Part shown: piece by piece, positions 1-8,891 of the stretch | Numbering within the stretch: position 1 is the first letter of the stretch | Layout: every line of letters starts with the position of its first letter | Assembly: GCA_003210115.1 (NCBI GenBank) | Contig: QCNM01000002.1 | Span: forward strand, 1 to 58,086 | Direction: 5' to 3' | Source: SAR116 cluster bacterium AG-426-A06 | Lineage (GTDB): Bacteria; Pseudomonadota; Alphaproteobacteria; Puniceispirillales; Marisalimonadaceae | DNA length: 58,086 nt | Notes under the pieces: generated by a model | Databases searched by the model: none | What the model was told of the DNA's origin: nothing | Seen by the model: only the letters and a program-made list of their open reading frames with translations | Program-made: the position numbers and the translations under genes

Positions 1-1
1 T

Positions 2-568
2 AGCTCATATTTAGCATTAGCTAAAGGTATGATTTTTTGGCATAAAAAAAATAAGTTTTGTGGAGTATGTGGATCAAATACAAAAACGCAAGAGGCTGGT
101 TTTGTTTTAAAATGTGTAAATAAAAATTGTAATGAAAGCCATTTTCCAAGAACAGATCCAGCTATTATAACACTTGTTTCAAATAAAGATAAAGTTTTGT
201 TGGCTCGTTCGTCTAGATTTCCGCAAAAAATGTATAGTACTCTTGCTGGATTTGTTGAGCCAGGAGAAAGTCTTGAATTAGCCTTAAAAAGAGAGGTATA
301 CGAAGAGGTTGGGATAAATGTAAATAAAATTGAATATTTTCAGTCTCAACCTTGGCCATTTCCAGCATCTTTAATGCTTGGATTTTTTGCTGAAACACAA
401 GATACTAATTTGAATATTGATAAAGATGAAATAGAAGATGCAAATTGGTTTGATATTAGTCAATTAAAAGATTTGATACATCCTGACATTGCGGATGGAT
501 TTAAACTTCCTAGATTTGACTCTATTGCAAGAAGACTTGTTAATGATTGGATACGAAGACATGAGTAA
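2..568 (+). CDS. nudC: NAD(+)/NADH pyrophosphatase NudC (5' end outside window)
   Basis: Nudix hydrolase that cleaves NADH or NAD-capped RNA to give NMN products. The sequence shows a zinc ribbon opening with FCGVCG and closing with a second Cys pair, a complete Nudix box (GFVEPGESLELALKREVYEE followed by VG), and the NudC signature SQPWPFPAS after the box. The first in-window ATG is at 29, but the frame stays open to base 2 and residues just before the ATG (AKG then MIFWHKKNKF) look like the usual helix leading into the zinc ribbon. NudC proteins are near 260 aa, so about 70-80 N-terminal residues probably lie upstream. Its stop overlaps the next start by 8 bp, suggesting translational coupling. 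Confidence 0.9.
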   Translation, partial: SSYLALAKGMIFWHKKNKFCGVCGSNTKTQEAGFVLKCVNKNCNESHFPRTDPAIITLVSNKDKVLLARSSRFPQKMYSTLAGFVEPGESLELALKREVYEEVGINVNKIEYFQSQPWPFPASLMLGFFAETQDTNLNIDKDEIEDANWFDISQLKDLIHPDIADGFKLPRFDSIARRLVNDWIRRHE

Positions 569-1646
569 AAATAAAATTTTTAAAAAAATTAAAATTAAAG
601 ATACTGAATTTTCCAACAGAATTGTTGTATCTCCAATGTGTCAATACTCTGCTGAAAATGGTTTGATGAATGATTGGCATTTCCAACATTTATCACAATT
701 TGGTTTTAGTGGTGCAGGCTTAGTGATGATTGAATCAACAGCTGTAGAGAATATTGGAAGAATTACCCATAATTGTACAGGAATTTATGATGATGATTGT
801 CTGTCATCAATTAAAACTATAATGGAAAAAGTTAAAGTACTATCATTAAATGAAGTTAAATTTGGAATTCAGCTAGGTCATGCTGGCAGAAAAGCATCTA
901 CTCAGAGACCTTGGGAAGGAAGATCTTATCTAAGACATAATCAAAATCCTTGGAAAACGATTGCTCCATCGGCAATTCCATTTGACAAGGATTGGCCAAT
1001 TCCTCAAGAGATAAATGATGATGATTTGCAAAGGGTAAAAAAAGCTTTTATTGATGCAACAAGAAGAAGTGTTAAAGCTGGATTTGACTTAATAGAAATT
1101 CATGCTGCGCATGGATATTTATTACATCAATTTATTTCGCCAATATCAAATCAAAGAAAAGATAAATATGGAGGGAGTCTTGATAATAGAATGAGATTTC
1201 CTTTAGAAGTTTTTGAGGAGGTAGTTAAAGTTTCAAATAATTTGCCTATTGGAATGAGAATTACCGGAACAGAATGGGAAGAAAATGGAATTGAAATAGA
1301 AGATGCATTAGTTTTTTCTAAACAACTTAAAAACTTAGGTTGTGATTATGTTTGCGTTTCAAGTGGTGGCAATACACCAAGTCCTAAAATACCAGTTAAA
1401 GAGCATTATCAAGTACATTTATCAAAACATATAAAACAAAATTCAGATATTCTAACTAGAACAGTTGGAATGATAACAGATCCAATTAAAGCGAATAAAA
1501 TACTTGAAAATGATGAAAGTGATATGATTGCAATGGCAAGAGCATTTCTATCTAATCCTAGATGGGTTTGGGATGCTGCTGATATTTTAGGTGCTGAAAT
1601 TGAAACTCCTAATCAGTATGCAAGACGTTTTAAAAAATCTATTTAA
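561..1646 (+). CDS. NADH:flavin oxidoreductase, old yellow enzyme family (YqjM/XenA-like)
   Basis: FMN-dependent ene-reductase that reduces activated C=C bonds of enals, enones or nitro compounds with NAD(P)H. Visible family motifs are SPMCQYSAENG near the N terminus, the HAGRKAS and WEGRS segments, HAAHGYLLHQFISP in the middle of the TIM barrel, and the C-terminal MARAFLSNPRWVW phosphate-binding part. The cysteine in SPMCQYSA is typical of the thermophilic-like YqjM/XenA subgroup. The frame opens at 489, but the ATG at 561 gives the normal N terminus (MSKNKIFKKIKIKD) and overlaps the nudC stop, so I chose it (361 aa). The natural substrate cannot be read from the sequence. Confidence 0.9.
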   Translation: MSKNKIFKKIKIKDTEFSNRIVVSPMCQYSAENGLMNDWHFQHLSQFGFSGAGLVMIESTAVENIGRITHNCTGIYDDDCLSSIKTIMEKVKVLSLNEVKFGIQLGHAGRKASTQRPWEGRSYLRHNQNPWKTIAPSAIPFDKDWPIPQEINDDDLQRVKKAFIDATRRSVKAGFDLIEIHAAHGYLLHQFISPISNQRKDKYGGSLDNRMRFPLEVFEEVVKVSNNLPIGMRITGTEWEENGIEIEDALVFSKQLKNLGCDYVCVSSGGNTPSPKIPVKEHYQVHLSKHIKQNSDILTRTVGMITDPIKANKILENDESDMIAMARAFLSNPRWVWDAADILGAEIETPNQYARRFKKSI

Positions 1647-2562
1647 TATTTTTTTTTCCTTCAGATAACAGTTTCATCAAGGATTTAGAATGTTCTTCTG
1701 ACAAATTTAATTCTTTACGTAAATTTTCAATTTTTAATGCCTCCTCTTCAGTTATAATACCGTCTCTAAGAGCCTCATTAATTTCTGCTTCAAAGATTGC
1801 TGATTTTCTAGATCTTAGATTTGCAAAAGAAGTAGCGACGATTCCTGTCAAAAGGGCTACAGTACATATTCCCATAATAGCTGTAAATGCTCCAATTATT
1901 TTTCCTAAAGGTGTAATAGGGGAGACGTCACCATAGCCAACAGTTGTTAACGTAATAAGTCCCCACCACATAGTTTCAGGTATTGAGCTAAAGTTGTCAG
2001 GTTGTACCTCATGTTCTGCAATGTACATTAAAGAACTAGATAAAAATAATGCAATTAGCATTAGATATAATGCTGCTGAAAATGATTGCCAATCTTCTTT
2101 TATAGCTAAGAAAAAATCTTCCAAAGCTGTAGAATAATTTGATAATTTAAGAAGTCTTAATAATCTCAGTACTCTTAGCCAACGTAAATCAACACCTCCA
2201 AAAAGTATAGGAAGTATTGAAGGCAAAATTGCACATAAGTCAATAATACCATTAAAACTAAAGATATATTTCAATCTTCTTTTAATTAAGTTCTTAGAAA
2301 TAGAATCTGAACTAGCACTTGCAGACCATACGCGAAGTAAATATTCAACTGAAAATATGACGACTGACATAGTTTCGAAAATAAAAAATTCATAACCAAA
2401 ACTATCTCTTATTGATTTTACGGATTCTAAACATACAGCAGTTACATTTAACAAAATGAGAACAAATAAGAAAATATCAACAAGTCTACTTTGCAAATCT
2501 GCCGACGAACCTCTTGAGAGTAATTCATTAGTCCTAATTTGAATTTTATGATATTTTTTCAT
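1639..2562 (-). CDS. Voltage-gated-type potassium channel / ion transporter
   Basis: Integral membrane cation channel of the 6-TM Kv superfamily. Residues 25-120 hold S1-S3, an arginine-rich S4 follows (LRWLRVLRLLRLLKLS, about residues 125-140), then S5, the pore helix and the K+ selectivity filter TVGYGD near residue 207, then S6. The C-terminal 70 residues are charged and helical (ending EEALKIENLRKELNLSEEH), resembling a short coiled-coil tetramerisation tail rather than an RCK domain. The arginine pattern implies voltage sensing; the filter implies K+ selectivity. It is convergent with the upstream oxidoreductase, overlapping it by 8 bp. The physiological role in this organism is not visible. 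Confidence 0.88.
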   Translation of the reverse strand: MKKYHKIQIRTNELLSRGSSADLQSRLVDIFLFVLILLNVTAVCLESVKSIRDSFGYEFFIFETMSVVIFSVEYLLRVWSASASSDSISKNLIKRRLKYIFSFNGIIDLCAILPSILPILFGGVDLRWLRVLRLLRLLKLSNYSTALEDFFLAIKEDWQSFSAALYLMLIALFLSSSLMYIAEHEVQPDNFSSIPETMWWGLITLTTVGYGDVSPITPLGKIIGAFTAIMGICTVALLTGIVATSFANLRSRKSAIFEAEINEALRDGIITEEEALKIENLRKELNLSEEHSKSLMKLLSEGKKNIK

Positions 2563-2571
2563 TATTCTTGT

Positions 2572-3366
2572 TTATGGTGTGGTTGCTGTTAAGCCTCCAT
2601 CGACCACAATCTCGGTCCCTGTAATATATTTTGCTTCATCTGATGCTAAAAACAAAACTGCGTTCGCCACATCAAATGAACTTCCCATTTTTTTCATAGG
2701 AACTTGATTATTTCTTGTTTTAACGAATTCATCATATTTCCCATCAGCATATTTATTTGCAAGTCTTTCAACAAGGGGAGTGTGCATTAATCCAGGAACA
2801 ACACAATTTAATCTTATTTTATTTTCTGCATGTATAATTGCTGTTGTTTTAGTCATTTGCATTAAGGCTGCTTTAGATGCACTATAACCAACCTGAGGTT
2901 TACCCACATATCTCATTCCAGCTACAGATGAAATGTTCACAATAGACCCACCACCAATTTTTTTCATTATTGGTATAATTTGTTTGATAGCAAAAAAAGC
3001 AGTATCTAAATTTGTACTAAATTGTTCTCTCCAAACATCATAATCCAAAACTTCTGGATCGCCTGGTTCAGATCTACCTACATTGTTAACTAAAATATTA
3101 ATTTTTTCATGCAACTTGGTTACATTTTTGAAAAAAGAGTCTACATCTTTTTTATTAGACATATTTACTTCATGAATTTCACATTTATTGTTTTCTTTAA
3201 GAATAAAATCCTGCGTATTTTTTGCTGCTTTATAATTTAAATCTGTACCTATAACTTTTGCTCCTTGCCTTGCTAACAAAGTTGCAATAGCTCTACCGTT
3301 TCCCCAGCCATCACCTTCAGATCCACATCCTGTTACAATGGCAGTTTTCCCATCTAAACTTAACAT
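2572..3366 (-). CDS. SDR family oxidoreductase with C-terminal FabG-like signature
   Basis: Classical short-chain dehydrogenase. It shows the nucleotide-binding segment AIVTGCGSEGDGWGNGRAIA (an enlarged glycine-rich loop with insertion), NNVGRSEPGD, the catalytic Ser-Tyr-Lys (NISSVAGMRY, then YSASKAA) and the C-terminal ITGTEIVVDGG that closes the fold. An upstream ATG at 3405 would add 13 Lys-rich residues (MLELKYTIRKKKI); I prefer the ATG at 3366 because MLSLDGKTAIVTG is the usual SDR start. The expanded TGCGSEGDGWGNG loop is found in a subgroup of SDRs of unknown substrate. It lies 9 bp downstream of the channel gene's start and is transcribed in the same direction. Confidence 0.85.
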   Translation of the reverse strand: MLSLDGKTAIVTGCGSEGDGWGNGRAIATLLARQGAKVIGTDLNYKAAKNTQDFILKENNKCEIHEVNMSNKKDVDSFFKNVTKLHEKINILVNNVGRSEPGDPEVLDYDVWREQFSTNLDTAFFAIKQIIPIMKKIGGGSIVNISSVAGMRYVGKPQVGYSASKAALMQMTKTTAIIHAENKIRLNCVVPGLMHTPLVERLANKYADGKYDEFVKTRNNQVPMKKMGSSFDVANAVLFLASDEAKYITGTEIVVDGGLTATTP

Positions 3367-3430
3367 AATTTTTTTCTTTCTAATCGTATATTTTAACTCT
3401 AACATAATTATAATAAAATCTTAAATTTTT

Positions 3431-4264
3431 ATGATTGATATCAAAGATCTCATTAAAAGTAGATATGCACAAGATAGTGATTTGAAAAAATCTTTTGATA
3501 TGCCTGATTCTATATCTAAAAGAATATTAAGAAAATCTTGTCGTAAATTTAAAAAATCAAAAGTTTCAAAAGAAATTTTGATATCTTTAATAGCTTCAGC
3601 TCAAGCTGCCCCTTCAAAGTCTAATCTTCAGCAATATTCTATTTTATTAATTAAAAATAAAGAAATTAAAAATAAATTAAGTAAACTTTTAGAGAAAACA
3701 GCATGGGCTTTAGAAGCACCTTTATTTTTTCTTTTTTTAGCAGATATAAGAAGAAATCAAATTATTACAGAATATAAAGGTTATGAATATAAAAATAATA
3801 GTATTGATTATTTTATGAATGCTGTAATTGATGCTTCACTTGCTATGCAAAATTTCATTAATAGTGCAGAAGAGTTTGGATTAGGAATTTGTCCAATTAG
3901 TATGGTTAGAAACCACTTAGAAGAAGTTAAGAAAATGTGTCATTTACCCAAAGGTGTATTTCCAATAGCAGGGCTTAGTGTTGGTTGGCCTGATGAAAAT
4001 AATGAAGTTTCAATTAGGTTGCCCATAAAAGTAGTTTTTCATGAAGATTTTTATAACGATAAAGATATGTTAAAGCAAATTGATCAATATGATAAAACCA
4101 TTGAACGTGTTCAACCAATACCAAAATCAAAACAAAGACATGTAAATGTTTATGGTTTTAACGAAAAAAACACTTGGTCTGAAAATATCTCAAGACAAAT
4201 GTCTTTATCAGAGAGAAAAGAGTTTAAAAAATGGTTAAAATCTCATGGATTTAATCTAGATTAA
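3431..4264 (+). CDS. Nitroreductase family protein (FMN-dependent)
   Basis: FMN flavoenzyme of the nitroreductase superfamily. Recognisable parts are the RILRKSCRKFKKSKVSKEIL segment that contacts the FMN phosphate, SAQAAPSKSNLQQYSILLI, and the later GLGICPISMVRNH and AGLSVGWPDE motifs seen in NfsA/NfnB-type proteins. The length (277 aa) exceeds the minimal NfnB type because of a C-terminal extension (about residues 205-277) rich in basic residues, as in NfsA-like members. The substrate (nitroaromatic, quinone or other electron acceptor) is not determinable. It is divergent from the SDR at 3366, and its stop shares the tetranucleotide TTAA with the stop of the hydrolase on the other strand. 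Confidence 0.8.
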   Translation: MIDIKDLIKSRYAQDSDLKKSFDMPDSISKRILRKSCRKFKKSKVSKEILISLIASAQAAPSKSNLQQYSILLIKNKEIKNKLSKLLEKTAWALEAPLFFLFLADIRRNQIITEYKGYEYKNNSIDYFMNAVIDASLAMQNFINSAEEFGLGICPISMVRNHLEEVKKMCHLPKGVFPIAGLSVGWPDENNEVSIRLPIKVVFHEDFYNDKDMLKQIDQYDKTIERVQPIPKSKQRHVNVYGFNEKNTWSENISRQMSLSERKEFKKWLKSHGFNLD

Positions 4265-5127
4265 TTAATTATTTCTTTTACAAGATTGTTAAATCTATCT
4301 GGTTTTTCATACATAATCCAATGTCCAGCATCAATCTCAACATGAATTCTTACATCCTTACATGCTTCTCTAAAAAGAGAAATTCTTTCTTCTAAATAAG
4401 GACCAACTGTTGCATCTTTTTCTCCAAAAATTAGATAAGGGATTATATTTTGTTTTTCTAATATTTTTATTAGAGTATTAGTAGCTGATATAGGTCTACT
4501 TTTAAGCCTGTGATTATTTGTGTTTTCTAATTGTATATATAAGGATAACAGATCAATATTTTTTGGGTTGTTAATCATTAAGATTTTTAGATTTTCAAAA
4601 TGCGCTTTTAAAATTTTTTCAAAAGACATATTAGGTGTTCGACGAACCATTTCTCTCATTGGTCCTCTTCTTGCACCTGTTCCACCAGGTCCAACCAAAA
4701 TTAAATTTTTCAATTCAATTCCTTTTTTTAAAAATTGATAAGAAAGATGTCCAGAAATTAAACCTCCAAAAGAAAACCCTACTAAATTTATATTATCTAA
4801 ATCAGTAATATTTAGTTTCCTAAAAGTTTGATAAAGATTTAAAGATATATTTTCTGGTGTGTGATCAGATTTTAAATCTGAAGAATCTCCAAATCCAGGC
4901 ATGTCAGGGACTAAAATTTGATAATCTTTTGATAAGTATGTAACTTGTTTAATCCAATGTCTCCAAGATCCATAACCACCATGTAAAAAAATAATAGGTT
5001 GTCCTTTACCCCAAATTCTCCAACAGACTGTTGTATCATCGGTACTTATAAATAATTTTTTTGAACCTTTCTCAAATTCTTCAATTTCTTTTTGCAATTT
5101 TTTTTCGTTAAATTTTTCTATTTGCAT
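4261..5127 (-). CDS. Alpha/beta hydrolase
   Basis: Alpha/beta-fold hydrolase with the standard order of motifs: oxyanion-hole HGGYGSWRHW, then VPDMPGFGDSSD, the nucleophile elbow GFSFGG (Ser), an acidic residue near GEKDATVGP, and the catalytic His in AGHWIMYEKP. The pattern resembles meta-cleavage or aryl-ester type hydrolases but does not fix a substrate. The longer frame starts at a TTG (5169); I use the first in-frame ATG at 5127 (MQIEKFNEKK), which still leaves about 35 residues before the fold begins. Four-base TTAA overlap with the convergent nitroreductase leaves no room for a terminator. The divergently placed CoA transferase follows 80 bp away. Confidence 0.82.
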   Translation of the reverse strand: MQIEKFNEKKLQKEIEEFEKGSKKLFISTDDTTVCWRIWGKGQPIIFLHGGYGSWRHWIKQVTYLSKDYQILVPDMPGFGDSSDLKSDHTPENISLNLYQTFRKLNITDLDNINLVGFSFGGLISGHLSYQFLKKGIELKNLILVGPGGTGARRGPMREMVRRTPNMSFEKILKAHFENLKILMINNPKNIDLLSLYIQLENTNNHRLKSRPISATNTLIKILEKQNIIPYLIFGEKDATVGPYLEERISLFREACKDVRIHVEIDAGHWIMYEKPDRFNNLVKEIIN

Positions 5128-5207
5128 AATTGCACCATGTGATAAGGTATTATTATTGATATAAATCAATTTTTACAATTAATTAATTATGATCTAAAGG
5201 ATTTCGT

Positions 5208-6401
5208 ATGCCTCATATTTCTGCATCAGAAGCATTATCACACATAACTGTACTTGATCTTACTCGTGTTAGATCAGGTCCAACAGCTGTAAGACAATTA
5301 GCTGACTGGGGAGCTAATGTGATCAAAATTGAACCTCCTGAGAGCATTGAACCAGATGGGTCTTTAGGTGCTTCTAGAGATACTGCTGATTTCCAAAATT
5401 TGCATAGAAATAAAAGAAGTCTAACCCTTAATTTAAAAGATAAAAAAGCAATTGAAATATTTTATAAACTTGTTCAAAAAAGCGATGTTGTGGTAGAAAA
5501 TTTTAGGCCTGATGTCAAAGATAGATTAGGGATTAATTATAGTAAATTAGAGAAAATAAATCCTAAGATCATTTTGGCCAGTATATCAGGTTTTGGTCAA
5601 GATGGACCTTATGGGAAAAGACCTGGATTTGATCAAATTGCACAAGGGATGGGTGGCTTAATGAGTATAACAGGAGCTCCTGGTGAAGGTCCTATGAGAG
5701 TAGGTGTCCCAATAGCTGATTTAACAGCTGGGTTATTTTGTGCAATGGGGATACAAACAGCATTAATTGAAAGAGAAAAATCTGGCAAAGGACAATGGGT
5801 GACAACTTCATTATTACAGGCACAAATATTTATGTTAGATTTTCAAGCTGCAAGATGGTTATGCGAAAAAACGATTCCGAAACAAGCAGGTAATAATCAT
5901 CCAACAAGTGTTCCTACAGGAGTTTTTAAAACATCTAATGGAGCTATTAATCTTGGCGTTGCTGGTGAAACGATTTGGAAGAGGTTTGCAGAAGCCGTAA
6001 ATAAAAAAGAATGGTTAGAAATGCCAGAATTTTCTAGTGCAAAGGCTAGATTAGAAAATAGAGATTATCTCAATGGTTTAATTGAAGAAGTAACTTCTAA
6101 AAAAACAAGTGAAGAATGGGTTAATGAATTAGAAAAAGTAGGTTGTCCATGTGGTCCAATATATTCAATTGATGAAGTATTTAATGACCCACAAGTCAAG
6201 CACTTAAATATGGCTAAAGAAATTAATACTGATCCATTTGGTAAAACATGTCTTGTAAATCAACCATTCAATTTGAATAGAACTCCAAATGAATTTAAAC
6301 AAAAGCCTCCTAAAAAAGGAGAGCATTCTAAAGAAATATTAAGTGAATTAGGTATTAAAGATGATGAATTAAGTTCTTTAGAACAAAATAATATTATTTA
6401 A
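5208..6401 (+). CDS. CaiB/BaiF (class III) CoA transferase
   Basis: Class III CoA transferase that moves CoA between carboxylic acids through an aspartyl-CoA thioester. Family features are LDLTRVRSGPTAVRQLADWGANVIKIE at the N terminus (read in pieces: LDLTRVRSGP, then GANVIKIEPP), NKRSLTLNLK, VENFRPDVKDRLG, SISGFGQDGPY, and the catalytic-Asp segment GVPIADLTAG; the C-terminal part has the usual CGPIYSIDEVFNDPQV. A ribosome-binding AAAGGA sits 7-12 bp before the ATG. The next gene, a crotonase-like protein, starts 13 bp downstream with its own AGAGG, so the two form an operon that would activate a carboxylate and then process the acyl-CoA. The acid used is unknown. Confidence 0.92.
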   Translation: MPHISASEALSHITVLDLTRVRSGPTAVRQLADWGANVIKIEPPESIEPDGSLGASRDTADFQNLHRNKRSLTLNLKDKKAIEIFYKLVQKSDVVVENFRPDVKDRLGINYSKLEKINPKIILASISGFGQDGPYGKRPGFDQIAQGMGGLMSITGAPGEGPMRVGVPIADLTAGLFCAMGIQTALIEREKSGKGQWVTTSLLQAQIFMLDFQAARWLCEKTIPKQAGNNHPTSVPTGVFKTSNGAINLGVAGETIWKRFAEAVNKKEWLEMPEFSSAKARLENRDYLNGLIEEVTSKKTSEEWVNELEKVGCPCGPIYSIDEVFNDPQVKHLNMAKEINTDPFGKTCLVNQPFNLNRTPNEFKQKPPKKGEHSKEILSELGIKDDELSSLEQNNII

Positions 6402-6414
6402 ATAGAGGTATAAG

Positions 6415-7203
6415 ATGACAACAGACAAAATGATTTTGAATATTAAGAGCAATGTTGCTTACATAACTTTTAATAATCCAGAAAAGCATAACGCTGTATC
6501 TTTGGATATGTGGGATAGTTTGGAAGAAATGTTAAATCAATGCGAAAAAGATCATAATGTTAGAGTTGTTGTTTTAAATGGGGCAGGTGGAAAATCTTTT
6601 GTATCAGGGGCAGATATTTCAAAATTTGAAAAAGAACGGTCTACAAAAGAAGCTGTTTTACATTACAATTCTAGAACTCAAAAAGTTTATGAAAGGTTAG
6701 AATCATTCCCAAAACCAACAATTGCAATGATTGATGGCTATTGTATAGGTGGCGGACTAAATGTTGCTGTTTGTTGCGATATAAGAATATGTTCCAAAAA
6801 GTCTCAATTTGCAATGCCTGCAGCTAAACTATCATTAGGTTATCCTTTTTCATCTATAAAAAGATTGTTCGACATAATGGGTCCAGGGATGTCAAAGCAT
6901 TTTATGTTTACCGCTGAAAGAATATTATCTGATGAAGCTTTGTCCTGTGGATTGGTTCAAAAACTTGTAGAAGATGGAACACTAGAAGAATTTGTAAATA
7001 ATTATGCTGAAAAAATTGCTGGAAACGCTCCGTTGACTATTAAAGCTATGAAAAATATTGGAATTGAAATTTTAAAAAATCCAAATGATAGAAATTTAAA
7101 TGAATGTAAAAAATTAGCAGAAGCTTGTTTTGACAGTAATGATTATGTTGAAGGAAGAAGAGCTTTTATGGAAAAAAGAAAGCCAAATTTTAAAGGAAAT
7201 TAA
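6415..7203 (+). CDS. Enoyl-CoA hydratase/isomerase (crotonase) family protein lacking both hydratase glutamates
   Basis: Crotonase-fold acyl-CoA enzyme. It has the CoA-binding and oxyanion segments (GGKSFVSGADISKF and GYCIGGGLNVAVCCDIRI) and the usual C-terminal RRAFMEKRKPNF. In true enoyl-CoA hydratases one catalytic Glu lies just after the GGG turn and a second in PE(I); here these positions read GGGLN and PAA, so neither Glu is present. The protein may act as an isomerase, decarboxylase or thioesterase, or as an inactive partner. It follows the CoA transferase by 13 bp, so it probably acts on the product of that enzyme. The convergent GMC oxidoreductase ends 1 bp further on. Confidence 0.88.
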   Translation: MTTDKMILNIKSNVAYITFNNPEKHNAVSLDMWDSLEEMLNQCEKDHNVRVVVLNGAGGKSFVSGADISKFEKERSTKEAVLHYNSRTQKVYERLESFPKPTIAMIDGYCIGGGLNVAVCCDIRICSKKSQFAMPAAKLSLGYPFSSIKRLFDIMGPGMSKHFMFTAERILSDEALSCGLVQKLVEDGTLEEFVNNYAEKIAGNAPLTIKAMKNIGIEILKNPNDRNLNECKKLAEACFDSNDYVEGRRAFMEKRKPNFKGN

Positions 7204-7204
7204 A

Positions 7205-8818
7205 TTATTTATCTTTTAAAATTATACTTGAAGCTTTCTCTCCTATCATCATTGCACCTGCATTTAAATTAGCAGATAGCATTGTCGGCATTATGGACGC
7301 GTCTACTACTCTAAGATTTTCTATGCCGTATACTTTAAGTTCATTATTAACAACTGCTGTTTTATCTGCACTTGGACCCATTCTACATGTGCCCATTTGG
7401 TGATAACAGGTCAAACCTCTCTCACGTGCTATGTCAAGTAATTCATCAAAACTATCTCCAACTCCTTTTCCAGGATAAAGCTCATGGTCTAAATATTTTG
7501 ATAGGGCGTTGCTGTGCATTAATTTTCTAGATAATCTTATACCTTCAACTGCAACTCTTTGATCTTCTGGTGCTGAAAGATAATTTGGTTGAATGATTGG
7601 TTTTTCAAAAGGATCTGAACTTTTTGCATTAACCCATCCAAGACTTTCTGGTCTTTGCTGCCACGCTGCTATAGAAAATCCTGGTTCTGTATCTAATCCT
7701 GCCTGGTTGCCCTCTGGGTAACTTGCTGGAGTAAATGTCATTTGTAAGTCATGATTTTTTATAGTTTCATCGGAATGCCAAAAACAATAAACAAGAGTTG
7801 GTCCTAAACTTAAAATTGAATTGCCATTCCAAAAGTACTTTATAATTTCTTTGATAAGTGGTAGTCCTCTTGATTGTTCATTAATGGTAGAAATATTTTT
7901 TACCCTACCAGTTAGCCTTACATTGTAATGATCCCTTAAATTTTTGCCGACTCCATTAAGATCAGATATGATTTTGATACCATTTTTTTTGAGAATATCC
8001 GCAGGGCCTACACCTGAAATTTGAAGTATCTGTGGAGAGTTTATCGCTCCAGCAGATAATATAACTTCTCTATTGGCTTTGATTTTAATCTTTTGTGTTT
8101 TGTTATTTGATAAAACGTATTCAACAGCATTTGCAATGTTATTTTCTATGATTAATTTTGTGACATGTGCGTTTGTCAAAATTTTTAAATTTTTTCTGTT
8201 TTTTATAGGATACAAAAATGATCTAGCTGAACTCTTTCTTAAACGTTTGTGAGTAGTTCTTTGGACGTAAGATACTCCTTCTTGTTTTTCACCATTATAA
8301 TCTTTATTAAGAGGGATGCCATATTCTATAGCTCCCTCTATAAATGCATCACATAAAGGATGTCGCCATTCTAAATTAGAAATAATTTGCTCTCCATCGT
8401 TACCTCTAAATTCTGAATCTGCGTCCCCAACTTTTTTCTCCATGTTTTTGAAATGAGGCAACAAATCATCATAAGACCAACCTTTATTTCCTTTTTGAGC
8501 CCAAACATCAAAGTCCATGCTTTGTCCTCTATTAAAAACAACTCCATTTATAGAACTTGAACCACCAAGTGTTTTACCTCTAGGAATTTCAATGGATCGA
8601 TTTTTTGTTCCCCAACTGGGTTCCGATTGATACATCCAGTTAAGGTTTTTATTTTTTAGGTTATACATAAAACCTGCGGGTATATGTATTAGTGGATTCC
8701 AATCTTTCGGGCCAGATTCAATCAAACATACTTTGTTTTTAGGGTTTTTAGTTAGCCTATTAGCTAGCACACAGCCAGCGGAACCAGCCCCAATTATAAT
8801 AAAATCAAATTCATTCAT
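7205..8818 (-). CDS. GMC family FAD oxidoreductase (choline dehydrogenase-like)
   Basis: FAD-dependent alcohol dehydrogenase of the glucose-methanol-choline family. The N terminus has the Rossmann GAGSAGCVLANRL and IESG; residues about 80-95 carry the GMC signature 1 (RGKTLGGSSSINGVVFNRG); signature 2 is GAINSPQILQISGVGP; the C-terminal active-site segment contains the catalytic His in CYHQMGTCRMG and the Asn in SANLNAGAMMIGEKA. Length (537 aa) matches BetA and alcohol dehydrogenases of this family. Choline is one possible substrate, but no bet genes are nearby and the family also oxidises many other alcohols, so I do not assign betA. A single transcription unit, divergent from the SRAP gene. 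Confidence 0.9.
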   Translation of the reverse strand: MNEFDFIIIGAGSAGCVLANRLTKNPKNKVCLIESGPKDWNPLIHIPAGFMYNLKNKNLNWMYQSEPSWGTKNRSIEIPRGKTLGGSSSINGVVFNRGQSMDFDVWAQKGNKGWSYDDLLPHFKNMEKKVGDADSEFRGNDGEQIISNLEWRHPLCDAFIEGAIEYGIPLNKDYNGEKQEGVSYVQRTTHKRLRKSSARSFLYPIKNRKNLKILTNAHVTKLIIENNIANAVEYVLSNNKTQKIKIKANREVILSAGAINSPQILQISGVGPADILKKNGIKIISDLNGVGKNLRDHYNVRLTGRVKNISTINEQSRGLPLIKEIIKYFWNGNSILSLGPTLVYCFWHSDETIKNHDLQMTFTPASYPEGNQAGLDTEPGFSIAAWQQRPESLGWVNAKSSDPFEKPIIQPNYLSAPEDQRVAVEGIRLSRKLMHSNALSKYLDHELYPGKGVGDSFDELLDIARERGLTCYHQMGTCRMGPSADKTAVVNNELKVYGIENLRVVDASIMPTMLSANLNAGAMMIGEKASSIILKDK

Positions 8819-8891
8819 TTTAATTACATTAAATGAAACAATGAATAAATAAAGTAATTTAAAATTAATTTATAACCATTATTCTATTTAT

